From the NCBI GenBank assembly GCA_946803715.1, contig CAMPET010000682.1:1-10993 (forward strand): DNA of 10,993 nucleotides, given 5' to 3'. This document shows, piece by piece, positions 1 to 9,472 of the stretch. This stretch comes from Beroe ovata. Taxonomy: Eukaryota > Ctenophora > Nuda > Beroida > Beroidae. Position numbers and translations under genes: made by a program. The notes under the pieces were generated by a model. That model had not been told where the DNA came from. It saw nothing but the letters and a program-made list of their open reading frames with translations, and made no database searches. The first letter of the stretch is position 1; the number at the start of each line of letters is the position of its first letter.

Positions 1-955
1 TGAAATCAAATCATTTGTGTAGTTGAGTTATGTAGTTGGTGGAATAACAAAGCTAGGCTCTCGAACACCTTTCATGCATTGAAGATGAATAGTGCCCTGG
101 TGATCAGATGAATGGAGGCATCATTTTGGGACAAAGCATTTGATTGTCTTAACTTGAAATTATTAATTTGACAAAAATCTTTTATCATAATCATGCATTG
201 ATGGCAAATTCAAAAATAATGCTGCACTGTACAAAATGGCATATCAATTATACATGCAATGTTATTTCAATAGCCTTATTTAATTCTCATGTACCTTCGT
301 AAGTATTTTTATTGCCTCCTGTCTTTTCAATATCCACCATTTTATCTAAAGAAGTGGTTGATGAAGATAGTATAAGATGACGCAGAGAAATTGGATTGAA
401 TGAGAACATGACCAGGGGCTAAATTGAGACACTAGAGGTATGTGACTGATCAGTCATCAGTTTATGAGATTGGTAGCTGAAGTTGCATAATTCCCGAGGT
501 AAAGGGTTGAGGTCCAGGGCAGTCCCAAAAGTTCCTTGATCCCTCTATTCAGGACTTGGTCATGATCTCATAAAATCGGATAACTCTCCCAGTCCCAGAA
601 GCCAAGTTAAGCCTTGCGTGTCTTGTCATCTTGTATGTGAGGATGTGCAATTGCACACTATCAAATAATTGTATAATGTTAAATAATTGCACACTATGTA
701 TGCGCATGTTAGGGTGCTCCCTTGCACAGGCATTATGTCACACACATGACTGTGACCTAAATCTTGCAGTGAAGGAATTATATAGAATTCATAACATTGT
801 CAAGGATACTGGAAAAAACATACCAAAGAAAAAAGATGGTACTGAATTGCTGATGTTGGTTATAATTTTACGACATGACAAGGAATCAGATAATGAAAAT
901 GACTCGCAGTTGACTGGAATTATTCTCAGAACAGAAACTTATTCGCGGCTTGGGC

Positions 956-1364
956 CGGCTTGCATCAGCGGTCTGGCATCGCCAGACAAGAAGAGTCGGG
1001 GATTTTTTTGGCTTGATCTGAGTCAGTGCAGCTGGTGTGCACACGTTGCGCGCCCTTGTTCTACTCAGTGAACTGAAAGGTCGTATAGACGCGTAGCGCG
1101 CGCGGAGTATTTGGGTCACGCATTGTCAGATGTTACCTGACCTGTTTCTCGCGCGAGCGCGCCTTCATCGAAGGCCGAAACCTGTTTCGGCCTTCGATGA
1201 AGGCGCGCGAGAAACTGAGGTCAGATATAAAATCTGACAAGTCACGCAGCGCGGGATCGCGACCTAGCAGCTGGGCAAAACACAAAACAAAATTTAGAAA
1301 GTTCAGAGTTAAAGTTGTCCAATGTCTATCTTGTCGGGCGATGCCAGACCGCTGATGCAAGCCG
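956..1364. repeat. Inverted repeat pair 956-990 / 1330-1364 flanking a GC-rich block
   Basis: The 35-bp segment 956-990 is the reverse complement of 1330-1364 with one mismatch, and contains TGCATCAGCGGTCTGGC. Weaker similarity continues outwards (TTATTCTCAG and AACTTATT words on both sides). It frames a block richer in GC than the flanking arm, and the mirror arm has the same pair at 2413-2447 and 2787-2821. It may be the terminal inverted repeats of a non-autonomous element about 400-500 bp long. I did not find a convincing target-site duplication. Confidence 0.7.
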
Positions 1365-1583
1365 CGAAGCTAAGCGGCTTGCGTCAGCAAGCTGAGAATA
1401 AGTTTGCGCCGCGCGCGCGCAAAACGAAATTCTCGATCTCGACAGGGTCTATCATGTATCATCGATCGACAAATGTCTATCATATTTATACTTGTCCTGT
1501 TCCGATCCGATCCCGCGTTGTCAGATTTTATCTGACCTTTGTTTCTAATTCTTGCGCGCGCCTTCATCAATTAAGGCCGAAAC
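1123..1583. repeat. Dispersed repeat units with GTCAGAT/ATCTGAC ends (three per arm)
   Basis: A unit of about 60 bp starts with TTGTCAGAT...ATCTGACC and ends with AAGGCCGAAAC. It occurs forward at 1123-1181, inverted at 1184-1240, and forward again, more diverged, at 1518-1583. The mirror arm gives three more copies at 2194-2259, 2537-2593 and 2596-2654. The start of each unit is itself a small palindrome (GTCAGATTTTATCTGAC at 1519-1535). These look like terminal or subterminal ends of a DNA transposon family inserted more than once. No transposase is visible. Confidence 0.8.
1157..1208. repeat. Perfect 25-bp hairpin nested in left palindrome arm
   Basis: Bases 1157-1181 are the exact reverse complement of 1184-1208, separated by two bases (CT). 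The stem is GC-rich and contains CTTCATCGAAGGCCGAAAC. The mirror copy in the other arm is 2569-2620. Each half is the inner end of a longer repeat unit beginning TTGTCAGAT. Confidence 0.95.
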
Positions 1584-4035
1584 ACTCAAACCGCGGCCCA
1601 GAGCTAGAGCACCGCTGCAGCTGGGCGACTTCGACCTCCGTGGTTTTGATTCCGCGTCCGGGCTTACAAAATTGAATTAAAATTTAGCAATTATAATTAG
1701 GCTGAATTTGAAAATTATCCATTAAAAATAAATTGCTCACAAAATTTCTGTTAGATTTTTCCCAAAACCAAATAAGATTTGGTTGTTGTAGTCCGCAGCA
1801 TCTGTGCGTTCATAATTTCAAAGTCTGTGATATGAAAAAGAACGCGGCATATACGTCAGACTGCCGTCACCTCACGTGTAGAAACGCTGTAGCTTTTTCT
1901 AGTGAGATGGCGGCAGTCTGAAGTATATGCCGCGTTCTTTTTCATATCACAGACTTTGAAATTATGAACGCACAGATGCTGCGGACTACAACAACCAAAT
2001 CTTATTTGGTTTTGGGAAAAATCTAACAGAAATTTTGTGAGCAATTTATTTTTAATGGATAATTTTCAAATTCAGCCTAATTATAATTGCTAAATTTTAA
2101 TTCAATTTTGTAAGCCCGGACGCGGAATCAAAACCACGGAGGTCGAAGTCGCCCAGCTGCAGCGGTGCTCTAGCTCTGGGCCGCGGTTTGAGTGTTTCGG
2201 CCTTAATTGATGAAGGCGCGCGCAAGAATTAGAAACAAAGGTCAGATAAAATCTGACAACGCGGGATCGGATCGGAACAGGACAAGTATAAATATGATAG
2301 ACATTTGTCGATCGATGATACATGATAGACCCTGTCGAGATCGAGAATTTCGTTTTGCGCGCGCGCGGCGCAAACTTATTCTCAGCTTGCTGACGCAAGC
2401 CGCTTAGCTTCGCGGCTTGCATCAGCGGTCTGGCATCGCCCGACAAGATAGACATTGGACAACTTTAACTCTGAACTTTCTAAATTTTGTTTTGTGTTTT
2501 GCCCAGCTGCTAGGTCGCGATCCCGCGCTGCGTGACTTGTCAGATTTTATATCTGACCTCAGTTTCTCGCGCGCCTTCATCGAAGGCCGAAACAGGTTTC
2601 GGCCTTCGATGAAGGCGCGCTCGCGCGAGAAACAGGTCAGGTAACATCTGACAATGCGTGACCCAAATACTCCGCGCGCGCTACGCGTCTATACGACCTT
2701 TCAGTTCACTGAGTAGAACAAGGGCGCGCAACGTGTGCACACCAGCTGCACTGACTCAGATCAAGCCAAAAAAATCCCCGACTCTTCTTGTCTGGCGATG
2801 CCAGACCGCTGATGCAAGCCGGCCCAAGCCGCGAATAAGTTTCTGTTCTGAGAATAATTCCAGTCAACTGCGAGTCATTTTCATTATCTGATTCCTTGTC
2901 ATGTCGTAAAATTATAACCAACATCAGCAATTCAGTACCATCTTTTTTCTTTGGTATGTTTTTTCCAGTATCCTTGACAATGTTATGAATTCTATATAAT
3001 TCCTTCACTGCAAGATTTAGGTCACAGTCATGTGTGTGACATAATGCCTGTGCAAGGGAGCACCCTAACATGCGCATACATAGTGTGCAATTATTTAACA
3101 TTATACAATTATTTGATAGTGTGCAATTGCACATCCTCACATACAAGATGACAAGACACGCAAGGCTTAACTTGGCTTCTGGGACTGGGAGAGTTATCCG
3201 ATTTTATGAGATCATGACCAAGTCCTGAATAGAGGGATCAAGGAACTTTTGGGACTGCCCTGGACCTCAACCCTTTACCTCGGGAATTATGCAACTTCAG
3301 CTACCAATCTCATAAACTGATGACTGATCAGTCACATACCTCTAGTGTCTCAATTTAGCCCCTGGTCATGTTCTCATTCAATCCAATTTCTCTGCGTCAT
3401 CTTATACTATCTTCATCAACCACTTCTTTAGATAAAATGGTGGATATTGAAAAGACAGGAGGCAATAAAAATACTTACGAAGGTACATGAGAATTAAATA
3501 AGGCTATTGAAATAACATTGCATGTATAATTGATATGCCATTTTGTACAGTGCAGCATTATTTTTGAATTTGCCATCAATGCATGATTATGATAAAAGAT
3601 TTTTGTCAAATTAATAATTTCAAGTTAAGACAATCAAATGCTTTGTCCCAAAATGATGCCTCCATTCATCTGATCACCAGGGCACTATTCATCTTCAATG
3701 CATGAAAGGTGTTCGAGAGCCTAGCTTTGTTATTCCACCAACTACATAACTCAACTACACAAATGATTTGATTTCAGAACATCAAATACATGAGACAGAA
3801 CTTGGACCTGATAAATTTAATACCAAGCGGCCATTAGTAAACACCGAAAACGAAAGTAACTATGTTCATAAAATAATGCCTATCAGTGAATATACACCAT
3901 CTGCTCACTGCTGACCACTTTTCATGTTTAAAATAGGAGGTAGTGATTCAACAATGAACATGATTTTGCATATCAAGGAATGCTTTTCTGCATGCCATGC
4001 AAGAACACACTGATTCAATGCAACTTTGATTTGCT

Positions 4036-4036
4036 N
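4036..4036. other. Single-N assembly gap or join
   Basis: This is the only ambiguous base in the window. To its right, sequence begins exactly at codon 431 (ATG) of the K+ channel as a copy of 9062 onward. To its left, 3777-4035 shows no similarity to the channel sequence expected upstream of that codon. The join therefore probably stands for a gap of unknown length rather than one miscalled base. The 259 bp of 3777-4035 hold nothing I can recognise. Confidence 0.85.
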
Positions 4037-4132
4037 ATGACGGATCTAACACAGCCTGATTTCAGTGGAATTACATTTAGAGCGAGCAGTCTCGAGCCTA
4101 TCAAGGGGGGTGAGAAGAACAATTCCGCTTAG
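4037..4132 (+). pseudogene. 3'-terminal fragment of the Kv channel gene (31 codons)
   Basis: This is an exact copy of codons 431-461 plus the stop of the channel at 7772-9157, abutting the N at 4036. It holds only part of the cytoplasmic C-terminal tail, with no voltage sensor or pore. As assembled it cannot encode a channel. If the N conceals missing sequence, it may be the end of a second complete channel gene. Confidence 0.9.
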
Positions 4133-4447
4133 ATTGTTCATATGTTTCATGATATTAGAGATCGATTCCTTAAATGTGGTATATTATCATTGGAATTGAT
4201 TTTTATGTGCACTTGATTGCTATCATCACGACAAATAGATCAGGGTATTCAGAGCTTTGGCTCGGGCTTTTAAGGGAAAGGTTGGGATAGCAAAGAATTG
4301 TGATTTCATTTTTTACTCAATACAAAATTTTAGTAAAAGCTAGTTTTTGTGTCACCTAATACACCATGATTTTGGGGGGCGGGGGGCAGGTGCACTGAAT
4401 TCAGCAATATAATGTACTTAGCTTACTTAAGTCTTAAAACAACTTAC

Positions 4448-4834
4448 TACATTGCGTAGAGTTCTGATCAGTGAGTGTGGCAAGCACAAAGTCACATTCG
4501 TATAGTCCATCCCCGTCAATGCACATGATGATGGGCCTGGAAGGAGGGACCATTACACACTCAGAGATTGATACACAGGAGATGATTTCAGATCATGGGA
4601 TCACCACAAACTGCAACAACACTCTCGTCCCGTGCAAGTGATTTTGTTTTTTCCATGTATAACGAATTATTACCTGCCCGGATCATCGAAGTAGAGGTGG
4701 AGCTGCTGCCCGAGAGCGTCCTGTAGCCCGAGCACGGCACGCCACTCCTTCAGACAGAATGTCACCTCCCGATCCACAGAGACATCGTAACTGGGGAACT
4801 CACTGCCCGCCAGTCTCATCTCTGTTTGTAATGC
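4448..4834 (-). pseudogene. RAD9: Duplicated RAD9 exons (copy 1, two exons only)
   Basis: On the minus strand, exon equivalents lie at 4674-4834 and 4448-4536, with the same splice sites as the RAD9 exons at 9699-9859 and 9473-9561. The upstream RAD9 exons found at 10656-10993 are not repeated after this copy: beyond the MITE at 5396 the sequence is unrelated. As assembled this is a 5'-truncated RAD9 fragment of about 83 codons, without a promoter or start. It may be a duplication remnant or an assembly duplicate. Confidence 0.85.
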
Positions 4835-4842
4835 CTGGGGCA

Positions 4843-5396
4843 CAGAGGCAAATATCTTTCGCGGTGTGTACGGAATCGCGAAATTTGGTGTTTTCCGCGA
4901 CAAACCGCGAAATTTGGCGTCTTCCGCGACAAATCGCGTTTTCTTCAAATTCCCGCGAATAATCGCGAATTTGTGTGGCTTTCCGGGATAAATCGCGATA
5001 TTTATGAGAAATCCAGGGATTTCAAATGTTGACCAAACGTTATAAAACTTGACCAAACGTTATAAAACTTGACCAAACGTTATAGATCACAGTATCTCTA
5101 ACAAGAATGCTATCTCGTTTCATATTGCCACTGTTTGATTCAATTTGTTGACACCAGATCAGATCACTTGACAAAACGTTTGATCGACAAGATCGCGATT
5201 TCCATAATTTTAGCCGCGAAACTGCTGCGATTTTCCCATTTAAACCGCGAAATCGCAGCGGATTTCCCTATTTTTGCCGCGAAACTGCCGCGAATTTCTC
5301 AATTTTTACCGCGATGCTGCCGCGAAATTTGGCAATTTTTCATTTAGCGGTGCCGCGAAATTTCGACTTTTTTACCGCGAAAGATATTTGCCTCTG
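4843..5396. mobile_element. Non-autonomous hAT-like MITE, copy 1 (554 bp)
   Basis: The element has 22-bp perfect terminal inverted repeats at 4843-4864 and 5375-5396, starting CAGAGGCAAATATC, a hAT-like terminus. The interior is rich in CGCGAAATTT motifs near both ends, which could be transposase-binding repeats, and has a short tandem array at 5029-5084. There is no transposase ORF. The left flank is CTGGGGCA (4835-4842) but the right flank is TGCTCTAT (5397-5404), so this copy lacks a matching target-site duplication. Its two flanks come from different insertion sites. Confidence 0.9.
5029..5084. repeat. 20-bp tandem repeat inside MITE copy 1 (2.8 units)
   Basis: The unit containing TTGACCAAACGTTATA is repeated at 5029-5048, 5049-5068 and 5069-5084 (partial) in the middle of the MITE. 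The equivalent in copy 2 is 10054-10109. Tandem arrays in MITE interiors often vary in copy number between insertions, so the equal number here supports very recent common origin of the two copies. Confidence 0.95.
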
Positions 5397-7771
5397 TGCT
5401 CTATAAGAGGGGTGAAACAGTTGCCTGTTGGGATAGCGCAATTAATCAGGGCCGTGCCTACAAACAGGTTCAGGGGACCGAAGTGGGCGAAGTGACCGCT
5501 GTTTGTGTCAGTGACAAAACCCTCATGTCGATCAGTTATAAAGTCCTCAACCTATGATAGCAACAACTGTTATTAAATAACAAGGCATGTGAAGTGAGTG
5601 CTGATGTTTAACAGTGTTTTTGCGATATAACTAATAATATCTAACTCAGCGAATGCAGCTTCCTCGGGCATGTTCCCCATGACCTCAGCTTAAGCAATAA
5701 CGGGGTGAGCACTTGCTGTGTGATAGGTCACGAGGAAGTGTTGTAGAGAGTGTACGATGCAGTCAGCATAACTTTCATACAACTTTCAATATATCAGGCT
5801 TCACACGAGCTATTGAGCACTCAGAGGCGTCTTTAATGCTGTTTGCCTGATTCTTTTCTTTGTTACTGTAAGATTTATCTCCTATAGATCTTACCATGAC
5901 ATCCCTAGAAAAAGTTATCTTTGCGGCAGTAAGTTTAGTCAGTGAGCAAATGGTGGTATGGTCCTTTGAACAAGATGCATTTTTTGACATGAAGAATCCG
6001 AATCAAACATTCGTTGAGCAATTTTCATTACGAACCAATCCAAATTTCTTTTTCTAAAACCCATGCTTACTTCCGAATTTATCGGATCTATATTCGTGCT
6101 ACTGTTAGATAGTTAGGTCCAACCTACGTAAAGCGAAATTCATGATATTAATAAAAAATCTGTAATTGTCTATCATCAACAAAACAAGGTGAGAATATAA
6201 CATTCCTTATACTCGAATAATTCACCCGACAATAATAATTTTGACTTCGTTCACCAGTCGCCTAGTTTAAACTTCAACCCAAAGTTGAGCTTGAAGTTTC
6301 GTTTCAGATGCTAGTTTTCGAATTCTTATAAATCACACAAGCTACGTGGTGGCCGGTGGATTTGTTAGTGAGATATGGCCCGATATGGGGGATGGGATGC
6401 ATTTGATAGGATCGGATTACAATTTACATTTGTGTTGACTGATTTCCTATCCAAATTAGTCGTTTCCTGCACCAATTATAATCAAACCATCATCGGTAAC
6501 TTGGATTGAAGCACTGTTTTCCAAAGTAATCCCCGCTGCAATGATACGGATTTGTTCATTACCGCTGGTCATCGTGCCTTCGCTTGATCTTGGTTTCCTA
6601 GTATAGTCTCACTTTCATAGTAAACTCTCACTTCCATCTTTCTCAAAACTGCTCATTGTTCAATCATGACATTGATTACCCCTGGCAACTAGCCAAGTAT
6701 CGTAAACCACTAGACGGTGTCACAGACTGATATCAGGATACACTCTCCCTTTGCTTGTGCATTAATAACCGTGATTGGGGGCGAGGTCAAAATAATTGAC
6801 ACCCTCTCGTGACTCCTTGCTCACAGTATTCACAGAACTGCATATATGGATAAGTATGGGTATTTTGCCAGGTAATGACTTGAGGTGCTATGCTGCAATG
6901 GTGCTACTTTTCACAATACAGCTGGGTCAATATGGGTGTCAGTCAACATTTACACATGTGCATTGTGCAGTGTGCAGGGCTCTTGTTATTATCTAACCTT
7001 TGCTCTAGAGGGTTAGAATTAGGTTGCAGATTCCGAACGGAATTAGTGAGCTTTGCGCACACACTTATATATAATTGAAATAAGAAAGCGTGCAACTTTA
7101 GCCGATATACTGCCTGGAGACTGGAGAGTGTTATAAATGCTATTCACTTATAGCTCCGATATCCTTGCAAAGATTTACATCTCAATAGCTGTGAAAATGT
7201 ACAAATCCGAATTCTCCTTTTTTCCTCGAAGTGGTACACGTGTGAGTATGTCATAGCAACTGTGACTTGCGATCCTACAAACCTACTTTTCTTAGTCTAG
7301 ACCTCTAGAGTACGTTATTAGGAAGGACAACTATATATTTCGTCTCCGACGTTGACAGCAGTTGACTACAGCTGCTTATGTCGAGTGTGCGAATAGGTTA
7401 ATTGATTGTCAAGAAGTTTCACTGGCGATGATTTACTCGGACGACAGGTTGTCTCGTTTACATAATATTCTGTCTCTCGTCTACTTCACACACCAATATA
7501 GTGACGTGTTATACTTGCTTCTAAATGAAAGACACTGTGTTACTACCGCGCTCGCTGTTGTTTTGATAGTTGGCAAATGGTTGTTATTTCTTCTCCGTGT
7601 TTGCAAACAATCAAAGATCAAACTTGGAAAGCCAAAGTCATGCTATCTTTTAGTTTATAATAATCGATTTTCTGTTCAAATGCATGAGGCACATTATTGT
7701 GGAGCCGTTGACATTGCTCTGTATACGGTATAATTTTCTCACTCTCTGACTTCTGTTCCTCTGTCCAGGAT
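5397..7771. other. Channel 5' flank, no recognisable gene
   Basis: This stretch of about 2.4 kb is AT-rich, and none of its open frames looks like a conserved protein. It presumably contains the channel promoter and 5' untranslated region. A TATATATAA stretch at 7066-7074 and a GTGAGT donor-like site at 7242-7247 are weak candidates for a core promoter and for the start of a 5' untranslated intron ending at 7768. Neither can be confirmed by eye. The first bases (5397-5404) are the right flank of the MITE and mark a breakpoint. Confidence 0.6.
7736..7768 (+). promoter_or_regulatory. Putative 3' splice acceptor just before the channel start codon
   Basis: The stretch is strongly pyrimidine-rich (TTCTCACTCTCTGACTTC, then TGTTCCTCTGTCCAG) and ends in AG at 7767-7768, three bases before the ATG at 7772. 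This suggests an intron in the 5' untranslated region, or that an upstream exon adds coding sequence. The frame stays open upstream of the ATG through the tract, so the N-terminus of the channel is not fully settled. Confidence 0.55.
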
Positions 7772-9157
7772 ATGAGACGTGATGTCGTCCAAGCAGTGGA
7801 CGCAACATGTCCCTCTCCGTCCCCTCTTCTCAAGGAGCGACCCATCACACTCAACATCAGCGGACTCCGATACCAGATCAGAAAGTCAACTCTCGAGAAA
7901 TTCCCCTCAACACTCCTCGGTTCCGCGGACAGGGAGTTTTATTACGATCCTCTGAGCGGGGAATACTTCTTCGAGAGACACCGACAATCGTTCGAAACAA
8001 TCATCTACTTCTATCAGTCGGGTGGCCTGATCAACATCCCGTCGTATCTCAACCCTGAGATTCTGGCAGACGAGCTGAAGTTTTTCAGGATCGGAGATGA
8101 GAATATGAACGCTAAGTTGACGGGCCGGTTTATGAAGGAGATGCTCGTCTCCAGTCAGTCGGTAGTGACACACGATGCTAAGAGCAGTCTCAGGAAGAGG
8201 CTATGGAACATTTTCTCAGAGCCGAGTTCCAGCACAGCAGCTCGTAATGTACACTGCTTCGATACAGTGATCATCTTGGTGGCTATCGTGTTCCAGTGCA
8301 TAGAGACACTGCCACAGTTCAGCCACTTGAAGGAACATGGCGGCCCAATCATTCACCTTGGTAGAGGAGCGTCATGGGACATGTGGCTCTTTTCTCTAGC
8401 TGAGATCATTTGTATAACCTGGTTCACGGCTGACTTTTGTATCAGGTTGCTGATATGCCCGAGTAAGAAGGGTTTTGTCACCTCTGTCATGAACTGGATA
8501 GACTTCTGTTCCATCCTCCCCTTTTACCTTGATCTAGCACTCACGTATGAAGCTTATCAGAACATGAAAGAAGGAGGAGATAGCGAGGAGGAAATTAGCA
8601 ACAACTTGGACGCTCTTATGATACTGAGAATAGCACGACTCTTGCGAGTTCTGAGAATAGTGAGAATCTTCAAAATGAGTCGCAAGTTCGATGGGCTGTA
8701 CGCGCTGGGGTATGCGCTAAAATCAGGAGCATCCGAATTGTCCCTTCTGGCTGTACTTCTCACGACCTGCGTTATCCTGTTCAGTAATTTGGTGTACTTC
8801 GCTAACGAGTCAGATAGCGCCACGCCCTTTTCCTCGGTGATCGACGCGTTCTGGTGGAGCGTGGTTACCATGTCAACGGTAGGGTATGGCGACCAGGTTC
8901 CAACCACCTTCATGGCTAAGATAGTGGGAGTGGTGACAGCGCTGACAGGAATTCTTGTCATAGCTCTACCATATCCCATTATCGTCACCCGCTTCAACAA
9001 ATACTACGATCTTCAGAAAAAGAGCAAGAAATCGGACTCCCTCTTTGACGCAAATGGGGAAATGACGGATCTAACACAGCCTGATTTCAGTGGAATTACA
9101 TTTAGAGCGAGCAGTCTCGAGCCTATCAAGGGGGGTGAGAAGAACAATTCCGCTTAG
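7772..9157 (+). CDS. Shaker-type (Kv1-like) voltage-gated potassium channel alpha subunit
   Basis: This is a plasma-membrane K+ channel subunit, tetrameric by family, that opens on depolarisation. The 461 residues, in one exon, are close to the Kv1 family size. In order: T1 tetramerisation domain about 24-115 (NISGL, FYQSGG), without the Zn-binding cysteine motif of Kv2-4, so Kv1-like. S1 is about 160-180 (IETLP). S2 is about 203-228, with E211, F218 and D221 at the charge-transfer positions. S3 is 236-256, with D244. S4 is 284-304, with R286, R289, R292, R295, R298, K301 and R304 every third residue. S5 is about 322-343. The pore helix is DAFWWSVVTM, the filter TVGYGD 369-374, and S6 380-406. 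Oddities are an extra outer S4 arginine, PYP (400-402) instead of PVP, V376 at the Shaker T449 position, and S368. N345 in the turret is an N-glycosylation sequon. The tail ends NNSA, with no PDZ-type end. The start is the first in-frame ATG, with a purine at -3. It is convergent with RAD9. Confidence 0.95.
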   Translation: MRRDVVQAVDATCPSPSPLLKERPITLNISGLRYQIRKSTLEKFPSTLLGSADREFYYDPLSGEYFFERHRQSFETIIYFYQSGGLINIPSYLNPEILADELKFFRIGDENMNAKLTGRFMKEMLVSSQSVVTHDAKSSLRKRLWNIFSEPSSSTAARNVHCFDTVIILVAIVFQCIETLPQFSHLKEHGGPIIHLGRGASWDMWLFSLAEIICITWFTADFCIRLLICPSKKGFVTSVMNWIDFCSILPFYLDLALTYEAYQNMKEGGDSEEEISNNLDALMILRIARLLRVLRIVRIFKMSRKFDGLYALGYALKSGASELSLLAVLLTTCVILFSNLVYFANESDSATPFSSVIDAFWWSVVTMSTVGYGDQVPTTFMAKIVGVVTALTGILVIALPYPIIVTRFNKYYDLQKKSKKSDSLFDANGEMTDLTQPDFSGITFRASSLEPIKGGEKNNSA

Positions 9158-9472
9158 ATTGTTCATATGTTTCATGATATTAGAGATCGATTCCTTAAAT
9201 GTGGTATATTATCATTGGAATTGATTTTTATGTGCACTTGATTGCTATCATCACGACAAATAGATCAGGGTATTCAGAGCTTTGGCTCGGGCTTTTAAGG
9301 GAAAGGTTGGGATAGCAATGAATTGTGATTTCATTTTTTACTCAATACAAAATTTTAGTAAAAGCTAGTTTTTGTGTCACCTAATACACCATGATTTTGG
9401 GGGGCGGGGGGCAGGTGCACTGAATTCAGCAATATAATGTACTTAGCTTACTTAAGTCTTAAAACAACTTAC
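9158..9472. other. Shared 3' intergenic/UTR region between convergent Kv and RAD9 genes
   Basis: About 315 bp separate the channel stop from the last supported RAD9 exon. I saw no AATAAA on either strand. There is a G-rich run at 9399-9411 (six G, C, six G). On the minus strand, an acceptor-like CTGAATTCAG ending at 9420 could start a terminal RAD9 exon with stop at 9355-9357, encoding about 20 residues. This is only a weak candidate. The equivalent region in copy 1 is 4133-4447. Confidence 0.5.

Larger units (their letters stand above)
1..3776. repeat. Giant near-perfect palindrome (two 1875-bp arms, 26-nt centre)
   Basis: Bases 1-1875 are the reverse complement of 1902-3776, with the axis at 1888.5. 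The compared stretches match without indels. The only mismatches I found are the pairs 1855/1922, 1867/1910 and 1870/1907, all within about 35 bp of the centre. The 26-nt centre (1876-1901) is itself partly self-complementary: TAGAAA at 1879-1884 pairs with TTTCTA at 1896-1901. Open frames occur in mirrored identical pairs, show no domain, and look spurious. The left arm reaches base 1 of the window, so its true outer end cannot be seen. The right arm ends at 3776, if the left arm ends at base 1. It could be a recent inverted duplication, a foldback element, or a fold-back artefact of cloning, amplification or assembly. Confidence 0.97.
4037..5396. repeat. Direct repeat copy 1 of the channel 3' end / RAD9 / MITE segment
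   Basis: This 1360-bp segment matches 9062-10421 at a constant offset of 5025. By eye I found one difference (A at 4294, T at 9319). It contains the last 31 codons of the K+ channel, its 3' flank, RAD9 exons equivalent to 9473-9561 and 9699-9859, and the full MITE. Identity stops at the last base of the MITE (5396/10421). Such high identity means a very recent duplication, an allelic copy placed twice, or an assembly error. Confidence 0.97.

Noticed and set aside
631-1071. 146-codon open frame in the left palindrome arm, mirrored at 2706-3146
   Set aside because: It has no recognisable domain, crosses the GC-rich repeat block and low-complexity TTGCACACTAT words, and its identity to the mirror copy is explained by the palindrome itself.
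1322-1675. 117-codon open frame, mirrored at 2102-2455
   Set aside because: It runs straight through the inverted repeat units and shows no protein-like composition or family motif.
4670-5056. Continuous 128-codon minus-strand frame (also 9695-10081) as a single protein
   Set aside because: Its second half is RAD9 exon C; the first half is translated MITE. The motif match and intron phase put the exon start at 4834/9859, so the N-terminal half is fortuitous open sequence in the transposon.
5029-5084. Possible CRISPR-like or iteron array
   Set aside because: The units are directly adjacent with no spacers and lie inside a eukaryotic MITE, so it is an ordinary tandem repeat.
5429-5480. tRNA-like words (GGGATAGCGCAATTAATCAG and GGTTCAGGGG) suggesting a SINE head
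   Set aside because: The spacing is about 10 nt too short for a tRNA promoter, the second box lacks the CC end, and no acceptor stem pairs.
5775-5990. 71-codon minus-strand frame in the channel 5' flank
   Set aside because: It is short, in AT-rich sequence, and has no domain or splice support.
7362-7733. 123-codon plus-strand frame ending just before the channel, with a hydrophobic stretch
   Set aside because: It is in a different frame from the channel, lies in AT-rich DNA just before a likely splice acceptor, and has no recognisable family motif. It is probably intron or 5' untranslated sequence.
8557-9000. 147-codon minus-strand frame inside the channel
   Set aside because: It is a shadow of the S4-S6 coding region, which is well supported on the plus strand.
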